This document shows positions 38,301 through 45,727 of a stretch of DNA of 64,000 nt, one piece after another. Numbering within the stretch: the first letter of the stretch is position 1; every line of letters starts with the position of its first letter. The DNA is from Apostichopus japonicus. Taxonomy: Eukaryota > Echinodermata > Holothuroidea > Aspidochirotida > Stichopodidae. The stretch spans positions 31,950,001 through 32,014,000 of the forward strand of contig NC_092580.1 in NCBI RefSeq assembly GCF_037975245.1, read 5' to 3'. The notes beneath the pieces are model-generated. The model ran no database searches. It worked only from the letters and a program-made list of their open reading frames with translations, and was not told the origin of the DNA. The position numbers and the translations under genes were made by a program.

Positions 38301-38408
38301 AGTAAGGCTGTGACTATGAGTATGAGAGTGGCCGCCAAGGTGGCTTGTGTTTTCGACTTCGTTTGTCCTTTTTTCTTGAGAAGGTTTCTTTTTAGGTAGG
38401 ATGGTCAT
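19251..38408 (-). CDS. OTUD5: OTUD5 (DUBA) deubiquitinase, complete gene of nine coding exons
   Basis: Joined exons on the minus strand are 38408-37896, 36060-35967, 34053-33989, 30843-30687, 28453-28305, 26886-26695, 25444-25180, 22504-22331 and 19381-19251. They total 1740 nt (579 residues), and every junction is GT-AG with matching phase. Family knowledge: OTUD5 is an OTU-class cysteine protease that removes Lys48/Lys63 ubiquitin chains. Seen here are the family start MTILPKKKP, the acidic NSGDEYE motif (Ser153, matching the activating phospho-serine Ser177 of human OTUD5), the catalytic segment D194-G-A-C197, [10 protein letters not shown], the catalytic His302 in VHYNSVV, the helix block [17 protein letters not shown], a Ser/Pro/Arg-rich linker with SPRQRSS, and a C-terminal ubiquitin-interacting motif ending SQQEYLD. 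Length is close to the human protein (about 571). The N-terminal His/Ser-rich region is divergent. Identification is very secure; UTRs were not defined. Confidence 0.97.
20030..20178. repeat. (TA)n/(AGCTATATATAT)n microsatellite
   Basis: TA dinucleotides interrupted at intervals by AGCTA. Lies in OTUD5 intron 8. Confidence 0.9.
20180..20275 (-). repeat. tRNA-derived SINE fragment (minus strand)
   Basis: On the minus strand, GCGGGAGGCCCGTGGTTCGA followed by ATCCTGGTGGAGG carries a B-box-like segment (GGTTCGAATCC) and adjoins the TA microsatellite. No A box could be recognised, so it is a truncated copy and not a tRNA gene. Confidence 0.5.
20259..20354. repeat. Hairpin-forming inverted repeat around a (TA)n core
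   Basis: Arms at about 20259-20290 and 20320-20354 are complementary over about 24 perfect bases (GTATACCATATCTTTATTAT...) plus a weaker extension. (TA)n lies between them, so the stretch can form a long stem. Intron 8 of OTUD5. Confidence 0.85.
20885..21830. repeat. 53-bp minisatellite, about 18 units, in OTUD5 intron 8
   Basis: Each unit contains GAGAGATACATTTGACTGG and TGGTATCCATGGT. Counting the CATTTGACTGG motif gives 18 units with a mean spacing near 53 bases. Units alternate between ...TACTCTG and ...TACTGGG spacers and between GGTTA and GGTAA variants in the first half, which suggests a 106-bp higher-order unit. Confidence 0.93.
22331..22504 (-). CDS. OTUD5: OTUD5 exon 8 (Pro-rich linker)
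   Basis: It encodes [43 protein letters not shown]. The acceptor is ATTTTTCAG|AACC and the donor TTTG|GTGAGT. A transposon (22530-23811) ends only about 25 bases upstream of this exon's acceptor. Confidence 0.92.
22530..23811. mobile_element. Non-autonomous DNA transposon with TIRs, in OTUD5 intron 7
   Basis: The left end AGGAATTGTCTGGTGG and the reverse complement of the right end (AGGATTGTCTGGTGACCC) form inverted repeats with one indel. TTAA is found at both borders (22526-22529 and 23812-23815), which would fit a piggyBac-like duplication. Poly(A) next to the right border weakens that. Inside, about 23001-23277 and 23278-23560 form a tandem duplication of about 278 bases (CAGAGCAGAATGTAGCAC, CTTCGCAGAACTGTCCGATT, GGAGCTGGATAGCGC, GGCGGCTTAAGGAGTT in both). 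No transposase. Confidence 0.75.
25180..25444 (-). CDS. OTUD5: OTUD5 exon 7 (Ser/Pro/Arg-rich linker)
   Basis: It encodes [38 protein letters not shown]. The acceptor is CTTCTCTGCAG|CGT and the donor CATG|GTACGT, with one carried base. Low complexity; similarity to vertebrates is limited to the SPRQRSS patch. Confidence 0.93.
25788..26160 (+). repeat. tRNA-derived SINE, subfamily A, in OTUD5 intron 6
   Basis: A-box-like TGGACAAGTGGTCAAGG, B box GGTTCGAGTCCTGG, then GTTGTGTCCTTAGAGAAGGC, CCTCTCTTCACCCAGGTGTA, TTGGGCGC, ACAGGTTATCATTGATCAGG and the tail GTAAAGTGCTTTGAG..GCGCTATATAAGTAC..(ATT)n. The anticodon-loop region of the head is deleted. It lies antisense to OTUD5. Confidence 0.85.
26695..26886 (-). 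CDS. OTUD5: OTUD5 exon 6 (helical block after the OTU fold)
   Basis: It encodes [50 protein letters not shown], 64 codons. The acceptor is AAACCACAG|CTAG and the donor AAATAT|GTAAGT, in phase 0. Very strong family similarity. Confidence 0.95.
27085..27810. repeat. Direct duplication of about 260 bp, period about 465 bp, in OTUD5 intron 5
   Basis: About 27092-27350 and 27560-27800 share GCCTCTAGT, GGGTTATTT, TTTACTTTCAAAAACTAA, TTGGTAATGTTTATAG, CACATCAGTTAATATCTGCA and TTATTTCATCCCCAACA. No coding meaning found. Confidence 0.8.
28305..28453 (-). CDS. OTUD5: OTUD5 exon 5 (catalytic His)
   Basis: It encodes [41 protein letters not shown]. His302 lies in VHYNSV. The acceptor is TTATTTCAG|AACC and the donor GGG|GTACGT. 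149 nt, ends in phase 0. Confidence 0.95.
28650..28802. repeat. Short tandem repeat unit (~40 bp, three copies) with poly(C)/poly(A)
   Basis: AGATTGC(C/A)TTGTAATTAAACACC occurs three times (from about 28666, 28706 and 28747), ending in a run of C then A. In OTUD5 intron 4. Confidence 0.85.
30687..30843 (-). CDS. OTUD5: OTUD5 exon 4
   Basis: It encodes [43 protein letters not shown]. The acceptor is GTTTCACAG|ACC, the donor AATG|GTAAGT. 157 nt, ends with one carried base. Reading upstream of the acceptor or past the donor loses similarity. Confidence 0.95.
31108..32352. mobile_element. Composite foldback element with inverted ~22-bp arrays and 160-bp internal repeats
   Basis: The left flank array (31112-31202, about four units) has the unit CCTGGTCATTTCGCCCAACC. 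The right array (32130-32350, about ten units) carries the complementary unit GGTTGGGCGAAATGACCAGG. Between them, a 160-bp unit starting AAGGAAACGTTCGGGAATT begins at 31224, 31384 and 31544, with partial copies near 31640 and 31820. No transposase, and no clean target duplication was found. Lies in OTUD5 intron 3. Confidence 0.8.
32693..33988 (-). repeat. 97/120-bp tandem array derived from the OTUD5 exon 3 / intron 3 boundary
   Basis: Thirteen units start at 32693, 32790, 32887, 33007, 33104, 33201, 33321, 33419, 33539, 33635, 33733, 33831 and 33929. Spacings are 96-98 or 120; the long form has a 23-bp internal duplication. On the transcribed (minus) strand each unit contains TGGACTACATG followed by GTAAGC, or a variant. 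This is the last 11 coding bases of exon 3 and its 5' splice site. The unit also contains a TACTAAC branch-point-like heptamer. The final unit runs directly into the real exon 3. Eight of the twelve intronic copies keep G|GTAAGC or G|GTGAGC. Four have GTTAAGC. Confidence 0.92.
33989..34053 (-). CDS. OTUD5: OTUD5 exon 3 (65 nt)
   Basis: It encodes [22 protein letters not shown], residues 203-224. The acceptor is CTCTTAG|CTGAC and the donor ACATG|GTAAGC. The last 11 bases of the exon and its donor are the source (or a copy) of the unit tandemly repeated immediately downstream at 32693-33988. Confidence 0.95.
35030..35545. repeat. ~40-bp minisatellite with a nested 17-bp repeat, in OTUD5 intron 2
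   Basis: Units contain GTGTACAAGGTGTAGTAGCA and CACACC.TTC.ATTGT.TGC. The first part (35043-35110) is a shorter sub-repeat, ACAAGGTGTAGTAGCGC, four times. Reading frames across it (repeated [14 protein letters not shown]) are repeat artefacts. Confidence 0.9.
35967..36060 (-). CDS. OTUD5: OTUD5 exon 2 (catalytic Asp and Cys)
   Basis: It encodes residues 172-202, including [15 protein letters not shown] and DGACLFRAV with the nucleophile Cys197. The acceptor is TTTAAAG|AGA and the donor GTGG|GTAAGT, with one base carried over. The weak, purine-containing acceptor (CTTTAAAG) is unusual, but it is the only one that keeps phase. Confidence 0.93.
36803..37115 (+). repeat. tRNA-derived SINE, subfamily B, in OTUD5 intron 1
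   Basis: A-box-like TGGTCAAGTGGCTAAGG, B box GGTTCAAGTCCTAACC, then CCTTGGGCAAGGCACTTTAT, CCTCTCTTCACCCAGGTGTA and the subfamily B body (GTGCACCGGTTTGTGGCTGA, GTCCCCGCAGGGGAAAG). Antisense to OTUD5. Confidence 0.85.
37896..38408 (-). CDS. OTUD5: OTUD5 exon 1 (N-terminal, disordered, phospho-switch)
   Basis: It encodes residues 1-171. ATG at 38408 is chosen because MTILPKKKP is the family's conserved N terminus. A His/Ser-rich stretch (HSHTHSHS, about residues 27-34) and Arg/Ser/His-rich segments follow, then NSGDEYEDE. The donor is GAG|GTACTT, in phase 0. Reading on past the donor meets a stop after four codons. Confidence 0.95.
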
Positions 38409-39245
38409 CTTCGATAAAGTTCAAACAATCTACTGTTCGATATATACAAGCAAATGAATGGTAAATGGAACAATTATCCACAAAGGCCGACTGTTGTTCC
38501 TGACCTTAGTTTCGTTTACCCAACGAGATACATAACGTATTGCATACCAGTAGTAATAGTGCACATATATTGTTCGCAGTTAACGTATATTGTACGCAGT
38601 TGCACACATACGAACAGCTATGATGTCCTGTGCGCTGATTCAGATTGAGAACTGTACAGAAGAACAGCTGTGCTCAAATTGCAGTGTATATAAACACTGT
38701 TTCGGGGAAGGCATAATTATGACGTCACGGGGACTGTTATCTCATTCAATAATTCTTGCGGCAAACGTTGAAATGACGTGTAAGTGAAAGGTCGTTCATT
38801 GGTATTGCCCTCTTTTTAAAATTTGGGTTACGCTTTCTGAACCTCAGTGAAGAAATTTGCAACACTTATATAGTAGCCACCATCATTTTGTCAGGCTCAT
38901 TCTTTCTCAGAGACATATCTGTCTTGTTAGATATGTTAGTTTTATTTAGTGTGGATGATTTTCCATTGCCCCTGACACAGTGTGTCATAGCACGCGACGG
39001 TGTCGAATTCCCCGCAGAGTCAAACTGAAGCATGATGAGATAAGAGAGCCAAACTTTCGATTATAACAAGACAATATTCTGATATTATAATACTATTCAA
39101 CTAACAAAGCTAGACTAGGTATAAACTCGGAAGGTCCTTCTTCATTATCATTGTGTGTTTTCAAGATTTTGAACAACCTTCTTTGTTCGTGCCAAATACA
39201 TTTTCGACTAGCTAGCAACCTCTCCAAACTTATGTTTATCTTTGT
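38409..39245. other. OTUD5 upstream region (5' UTR and promoter expected)
   Basis: The region adjoins the OTUD5 start codon and must contain its 5' UTR and promoter or upstream exon. I see no clear TATA box, CpG island or initiator that would fix the transcription start. Confidence 0.4.
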
Positions 39246-39253
39246 CATTATTA

Positions 39254-39899
39254 CGGGTGTTACTAAAACGAATGACATTTGCGTTACACATAACGAATGA
39301 CAATATGTTGTACACACTAAAAAATTGCGTTGACTAAAACGAATGACAGTAACGACAGCACAGACATTTGCTTCAACCGGATATCACAGTTCAGATTTCG
39401 TGGGTATCTAGATCTAGTAAAGTACGGACAAGATAAAAACGCACCTAATAGTAAGCGAAATTGTAAGTCTGATTTAAAAAAAAAATTAAACGTCATTTTT
39501 CCGATATTAATTGTTAGAAACTAACAATACTAAAATCTTGAAACGGCTTCAGATATATTTCTATATAAATCTACAGAGGTAAAAAGCACAGCACTCAAGC
39601 GCATTCTCACACACAAACTTTCCCTGTGGTTTCAATCCGTAAATTACACCAAAACCCTGCAACCACGTAACATGCGATTTTCCTCAAATCATTTTTGCGC
39701 AGAAAACCAATAAACCGCATTTACTCCACTCCGTTAATCATTCTATCTCCACTCAACACTGTCCTTCGTTGTCCTTCGTTGTCATTCGTTGTCATTCGCT
39801 GTCATTCGCTGTCATTCGCTGTCATTCGCAAATGATAATTAACCCTGTACAAAGTCAATTGTCATTCGGTCATTCGCTGTCATTCGTTTTAGTTTGTCC
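39254..39899. mobile_element. Foldback element with inverted ACGAATGACA arrays and 8-bp target duplication
   Basis: The left end has ACTAAAACGAATGAC several times (39264-39350). The right end has the complementary GTCATTCGCT/GTCATTCGTT array (39763-39892), ending GTCATTCGTTTTAGTTTGTCC. The octamer CATTATTA stands at 39246-39253 and again at 39900-39907. No coding capacity. Same architecture as the element at 542-1123, with an unrelated repeat unit. Confidence 0.85.
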
Positions 39900-39907
39900 C
39901 ATTATTA

Positions 39908-40794
39908 CCAACACAAAATATCTTCGTATTAAGAAATCTTCTAGCCTACATATAGAATAAGATCATAAATGTTCCGAATTCCTTTCAACAAGCAATTGTA
40001 CGTGTGAGTCTTCAAATTCATAAAATGGATCAATTTGTTGGTTAGAATGCCGTGAAAACATTGAAGAAGCGATAATATTCTACTCGAGTGGACTCAACTT
40101 ACCCTCAGTTTCCCTAACCAAACGAGACAAGAATATGGGCCAAGCAAGCCAATAAAATAAGGAGCAATTTCTCAAATATTAATAGCGCCACTACATTGTT
40201 TTATTATTATTGTTGCGCAAGACACTGTGGTTAGTTTGAAATGCTCAAGTTTAACTCTCCGATTTGATCTATTTGGGAGGGGCCCATCCACGGAGGTGAC
40301 CAGGACACCTCCCCGTCCTTGTGAATTTGTTGATATGAAAGCTTACTAATAAACATAATTTTGATCATTCTATGGTACATTGTGCAATGCCTTCTAGATA
40401 TTCTGCATTCGCTGCGGTAGGAAACCGTATACCGCCCTTATAATTCTTTTGTTGTCTTTTATTTTTAAATATCAATGGTTTATACTGATTAAACTTTACT
40501 CAATTGTGTTTGTTAGGGTGTGTTGTGAATAGAGACAATGACGAGCGCTATATTACTATGATAGCCTATTCCTACAATGTTGTATTTTATGAATCCCCAC
40601 GCCCTTCTTTCCCTTAACTTTCACATGCAGTTATTAGTTATCACTGTAAAGGCCGGATTTATTCAGTGTGACTGAACGTATTAATTGATTTTCCACTGGG
40701 GTGCGTGATAACTACCGATAATAATTATTAACAAAGGAGGAGTGATAATATAAATCAATTAAGTTAGATATTTTAAACTTTTCCTGAGATGTTT
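39908..40794. other. Intergenic, no supported gene
   Basis: A/T-rich, only very short reading frames. Confidence 0.6.
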
Positions 40795-40795
40795 T

Positions 40796-41812
40796 ATCCA
40801 TCCATCCATCCATCCATCCATCCATCCATCCATCCATCCATCCATCCATCCATCCATCCATCCATCCATCCATCCATCCATCCATCCATCCATCCATCCA
40901 TCCATCCATCCATCCATCCATCCATCCATCCATCCATCCATCCATCCATCCATCCATCCATCCATCCATCCATCCATCCATCCATCCATCCATCCATCCA
41001 TCCATCCATCCATCCATCCATCCATCCATCCATCCATCCATCCATCCATCCATCCATCCATCCATCCATCCATCCATCCATCCATCCATCCATCCATCCA
41101 TCCATCCATCCATCCATCCATCCATCCATCCATCCATCCATCCATCCATCCATCCATCCATCCATCCATCCATCCATCCATCCATCCATCCATCCATCCA
41201 TCCATCCATCCATCCATCCATCCATCCATCCATCCATCCATCCATCCATCCATCCATCCATCCATCCATCCATCCATCCATCCATCCATCCATCCATCCA
41301 TCCATCCATCCATCCATCCATCCATCCATCCATCCATCCATCCATCCATCCATCCATCCATCCATCCATCCATCCATCCATCCATCCATCCATCCATCCA
41401 TCCATCCATCCATCCATCCATCCATCCATCCATCCATCCATCCATCCATCCATCCATCCATCCATCCATCCATCCATCCATCCATCCATCCATCCATCCA
41501 TCCATCCATCCATCCATCCATCCATCCATCCATCCATCCATCCATCCATCCATCCATCCATCCATCCATCCATCCATCCATCCATCCATCCATCCATCCA
41601 TCCATCCATCCATCCATCCATCCATCCATCCATCCATCCATCCATCCATCCATCCATCCATCCATCCATCCATCCATCCTTCCGTCCAGCCATCCGTCCA
41701 GCCATCCGTCCATCCATCCGTCCATCCATCCGTCCGTCCATCCATCCATCCATCCATCCATCCATCCATCCATCCATCCATCCATCCATCCATCCTTCCG
41801 TCCAGCCATTCA
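40796..41812. repeat. (TCCA)n microsatellite, about 1 kb
   Basis: A run of TCCA/ATCC without interruption extends from 40796 to 41679 (about 221 copies). A variant zone with CCG, CAG and CTT substitutions (41680-41738), another pure block and a short variant end follow. Because 4 is not a multiple of 3, several frames on both strands stay open over the array and give (PSIH)n and (GWMD)n products. These are not genes. Confidence 0.98.
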
Positions 41813-43045
41813 GCCATGCTGCATGATACTGACAACGACGTCAGCAACAATACTGCTTTTCCATATTCATCAAACAATATGGAAACTGTCATTTTATAGT
41901 CCCGATAAGAAGACGTAGCCGAAATAAAAACAAAATAATAATAATAATAAAAAAGAGAACAGAATATTTTACAATTTTGACATTTAATGACAAATTAACT
42001 GCAAAGAGTTACACATTGTATATAAAACCATATGACTAAATCTCCTGAACTCACCTGTATCATTTAACTAATACGCAATCCACGTATCACAAGTTTTTTT
42101 TAATTATTTTTTTTTATAGTAATTTAGTAACATATGAAAATACAGAAACTGAAAATTAAAGTTTATTCAATCAACAAATACGCTGTTAATATTTAGGCTT
42201 CATACACCAAACTACACAATTATACCGTTGTCATGGAAACCCAAATCCCAAAAGATGTGTATATTGGTATCGATATATTGAACGAGTGTTTGAAGTACCA
42301 TTCAAATTTAACGAACAATCTGATAACATGTAAATGATGAGTAAGGGTAAGTAGGTATACCGCGTCGATATGTCATATAGTTCAACAAAATAGAATATAT
42401 TTCATTGGCGAGTTATATTGCATTATATTTTCCGGAAATGTTCAGTACATGCAGTACCGAATTACTTTAAAAATCTGGAATTTTATCGATAAGACCGCCG
42501 ATGATGACGTCAAGTTTTCTTTACGAGCCAAATTGTCAATGTTCGTATCTTTTCTGAAACAATGCCAATGAATGATAAATCTACCAAAAATGTTCTCTTG
42601 ACTTAATATACATTAGTGCATGCCAAACCATGAATTAAAGAACCAGTTATTGCCTTTGACAAATTTCTCATATAATGTAAATATTTTGCTTAGAAACGAT
42701 TTCTTGTTGTATTATATTATCTTACATTTTATGGAGTTTCTGTATATTTTTACGATACCTATACGGACCTGATGTTATTCAAAATACTTTTACTGAGGAG
42801 CCCGGCTCTGACGCTTGATAGTTTTTACATTTAAAGTCACGCAAAGTTAGAGCCTCGGGGGCACGAAAACCAAACAAAAGATAACCTCTCAACCCCATCA
42901 GTCCCCCCTTACATGTAGACCGTAACCTTGTCATCATTACCGTATTACGTCGAGTGAGCAATCATAAGTCCCTTCGAAAAGAGAACAGACCTACCGTATA
43001 TACTATGTTTGGTCTTGCAGTTGAACGATCCGCTGTTTATAGTGC
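41813..43045. other. Intergenic, no supported gene
   Basis: A/T-rich, with a short (AAT)n run at 41935-41950. No supported gene. Confidence 0.6.
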
Positions 43046-43103
43046 ATCTGATCTATTAAGAACAGATACTAACACATGATCTTAGCCAAAAGACCGAGAA
43101 CTC
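43046..43103 (-). pseudogene. U2 snRNA-like 5' fragment, longest copy
   Basis: The minus strand reads TTCTCGGTCTTTTGGCTAAG, then ATCATGTG, then TTAGTATCTGTTCTTAATAG. This follows the conserved start of U2 snRNA through the branch-point-recognition region (GUAGUAUCUGUUCUU in U2), with an inserted T and a few substitutions. Similarity stops after about 58 bases. Stem-loop II, the Sm site and the 3' hairpins are missing, and the expected snRNA gene structure is absent. It is a 3'-truncated pseudogene of the kind known for U2, and lies about 480 bases 3' of the first GPCR gene. Confidence 0.8.
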
Positions 43104-43586
43104 TATGAAGATCAAAGGTTCATTTGTTTGCATCTCAAACTTTGATAAAAAAAGAGCTTATACCTTCTATACAATTGCTTCAGATACCGTAGCCTGTAAG
43201 ATTGTCAAAACAGACTCTTGAATAATTCAAATTGACATTACAAAAATACTATATTTTCTTCAGCGCAATTTACAGTCATAACCAATAAATCGATCTAAAT
43301 TTGCATGAAATATTCATATGTTCATAGACTTTTTCTCCTTAACTAATAATCCATTGCACAAGCCATCAACGTGAAAATATGAAGGATCCGAGAAGAAGTT
43401 TCTAAACAGTTATTACAATTCTAATTCTTGGCGTAAAAATTTTACTAACGTAAATACATTTAATGATCAATATGCAAATATATTTAATACACAGAATGCA
43501 TACATGCAAATATATTTAATGAACAAGTAATGTAAAACAATTACTTAACAACCAATGTTAATATATTTAATAAACAACATAAGTTG

Positions 43587-44939
43587 TTACGTTACATTTT
43601 TCGATATTCCGCAACATTTCACATATTCCAAAACCATTTCTCGATAGGTACGACTAGTCAGAGCATATGACATTGCGGTAATGGAAGCGTGAAAAGTTGC
43701 TAATATTACCAAAGATAATATGGCGTAAGACTTGCCTTCAATGTTACTGAAATAAATGAAAAACATAAGGATTTCTAATGGAATCCACAAACAAAGATAC
43801 ATCACAACGAAACAAAAAAGTCTTTTAACTACTTTGACAGTTTTTCTCTCATTTTGTTCTCTTCTTGACATTCTACATGGAATAACGTCTTGTGAATAAT
43901 TAGCAGTCGCCGACGGTAGATTGTTGATTGATCTGAAATTGTTGTTTTCATCAACGGATAAATGGTTCCCTTCCAGTTTTACATGAGTCTCAGCTCTCAG
44001 ACCAATCTGAATATCGAGTTCAGGCTGGTGTGATTTATCTATCCTTTCGTTTCTCTGTAGCTTTTCATGAACGTTGAACCCATTACATGATCCTAATTCG
44101 ACTAGGGAAACATGTCTTGAAAATCCACCTTCTACTGTTATATGGATCTGAGATTTGCGTATGCATGACAATTGTAACTCAGCCGTCGATATGACGAAAA
44201 CATCATTTGCGTTATTTGAAGAATCTGATACTTGATGTCTGTCGTTAGATGGTTTCAACCATGTCGATTCTTTATCACGTGATTCCATTCGTTGAAGACT
44301 TTTCTTTAATTGAACCACTATGGTAATATTTAAAACAGTTAGCAGGAAACATGGAATAAGAAAGTAAATGAATGCCGATAAAAGAAATACTAAATATCTG
44401 ACTGATTTAATATTTTGACCAGCATATAATACTGCAATGACACTAAGAGTTGTACAACATATAGATACACTCACTGCAGCAATCCAACATAATATTACTC
44501 TTTTTCGATATTGTTTCTTGCTTTTCCCTTTGTGATAATTTATGGAATCGGTGACCAGACGATAAATATCATAACTAATAGTTATTGCCAAATAAATGGT
44601 TACATTATAAGTTATATTTCCTAGCCACACCAAAGTCAAAAATATGTAACCTGGTAGGTACCAAAAAATACTCATCGTATAGAGCAGATCAAATGTGACG
44701 GCATGTAAGCAGTATGTAATGGCTAGATTGTAAATATAGATGTTACAAACATGTTCCCGTATGGCTCGGTTGGTATGATACGCCCAGATGAGAAATCCAT
44801 TACTTATGAATATTAAAGATGCAGAGACTGAAAACGTGATAATAAAGAGTAAAGTATCCGAAAAACTGCAAAATAAATTATCCCTCTGACAAACTGTGTT
44901 GTTTGAAATCTCTAGAGGGCTCTGTACTTCAGTATCCAT
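43587..44939 (-). CDS. Atypical rhodopsin-class GPCR, copy 1 (intronless, 450 aa)
   Basis: A seven-helix receptor expected in the plasma membrane; ligand unknown. TM1 lies at about 29-53 (Asn47 as N1.50), TM2 at about 66-91 (NLAITY), TM3 at about 98-122, TM4 and TM5 follow, then a long third loop of roughly 140 residues rich in charged and polar residues. TM6 holds LWIP (Trp6.48, Pro6.50), and TM7 ends ITAMSYALTSRTYREM. The segment SYDIYRLVTDSINY aligns with muscarinic/histamine-type SFDRYFCVTKPLTY, but Arg3.50 is Ile, position 3.32 is Gly107 (no amine-binding Asp), position 2.50 is Tyr76 and NPxxY is TAMSY. There is a sequon at Asn13. The start MDTE is shared by all three copies. Class A membership is clear; the subfamily is not. 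Confidence 0.88.
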   Translation of the reverse strand: MDTEVQSPLEISNNTVCQRDNLFCSFSDTLLFIITFSVSASLIFISNGFLIWAYHTNRAIREHVCNIYIYNLAITYCLHAVTFDLLYTMSIFWYLPGYIFLTLVWLGNITYNVTIYLAITISYDIYRLVTDSINYHKGKSKKQYRKRVILCWIAAVSVSICCTTLSVIAVLYAGQNIKSVRYLVFLLSAFIYFLIPCFLLTVLNITIVVQLKKSLQRMESRDKESTWLKPSNDRHQVSDSSNNANDVFVISTAELQLSCIRKSQIHITVEGGFSRHVSLVELGSCNGFNVHEKLQRNERIDKSHQPELDIQIGLRAETHVKLEGNHLSVDENNNFRSINNLPSATANYSQDVIPCRMSRREQNERKTVKVVKRLFCFVVMYLCLWIPLEILMFFIYFSNIEGKSYAILSLVILATFHASITAMSYALTSRTYREMVLEYVKCCGISKNVT

Positions 44940-45719
44940 CGTGCTCAGAAGGGTGTGAAGAAAACTGGTATCTTGAAACTTTCAGGACATAATCTTCTCA
45001 TTAAGATCACAAAACTCCTAACAGGTATAAATACACTTCAATCATATAGAAATGCACAAATTACAGTTGTCTACAATGTCAAAATAAACTGAAAGTGTCG
45101 TTCGAAAATGCGAATTCTTTTTTCCCGTTGGCGAAACATCTTTCCTTCATTTCGTGTCAAAAATAAGCATCCATCTTCAGAAACCATACAATAGAAATAA
45201 CGAGAAAGTAGTAATTTTATTTAATTGAATACTAATCATAAGGATCAAATTTAGGATAACGGTTCGACAACGTCCACAGTCGGACAATATTATAACATCA
45301 TTACCTGCGTGTGTTCATGACGCTCGAAACAAACATTGAGTGTCTGAATTTTTTTCTTTCTCAAATTATTCATGTGGTTGCTTCCAAGCCTTCCCCCTTT
45401 TTGTTACAAAGCAGTCAAATATAAAACATTATTCGCTTAAACCCTCCTATTCAACAATGAAAGAAAAAGCTCAATAAGCGATTTTTATATATTTGCAGAA
45501 CTGCCAGTAAAGTGGTTTTGATTGAAATATTGAAGCCTAACCGATCGGAAGCCAATTATTTTATTATACAGGACTTTTAAGGACCATGCATGCATGTATA
45601 TGTGTAATTAACACATTTTAAGTGGAGCTAAGTCACTAATAGCTCATCTTCAATCAAATATTCTGTGATTACATTTAAATGTTAAAAGGTAAGAAGAATT
45701 AGCTTGGCAAATAAATGCA
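44940..45719. other. 5' flank of GPCR copy 1 (shared with copies 2 and 3)
   Basis: This sequence is largely conserved with 52274-53040 and 55957-56665 (for example CATCTTTCCTTCA, GCGTGTGTTCATGACGCTCG, TTGCTTCCAAGCCTTCCCCC). It may hold a common promoter, but it has no recognisable core element. Confidence 0.6.
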
Positions 45720-45727
45720 TACACGGC

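Noticed and set aside
40712-41892. Reading frames of 330-377 codons across the (TCCA)n array, (PSIH)n and (GWMD)n
   Set aside because: They are open in several frames on both strands purely because of the tetranucleotide repeat. No conserved start, domain or splice context.
43046-43103. Functional U2 snRNA gene
   Set aside because: Only the first ~58 bases are recognisable; stem-loops, Sm site and the 3' part are absent.
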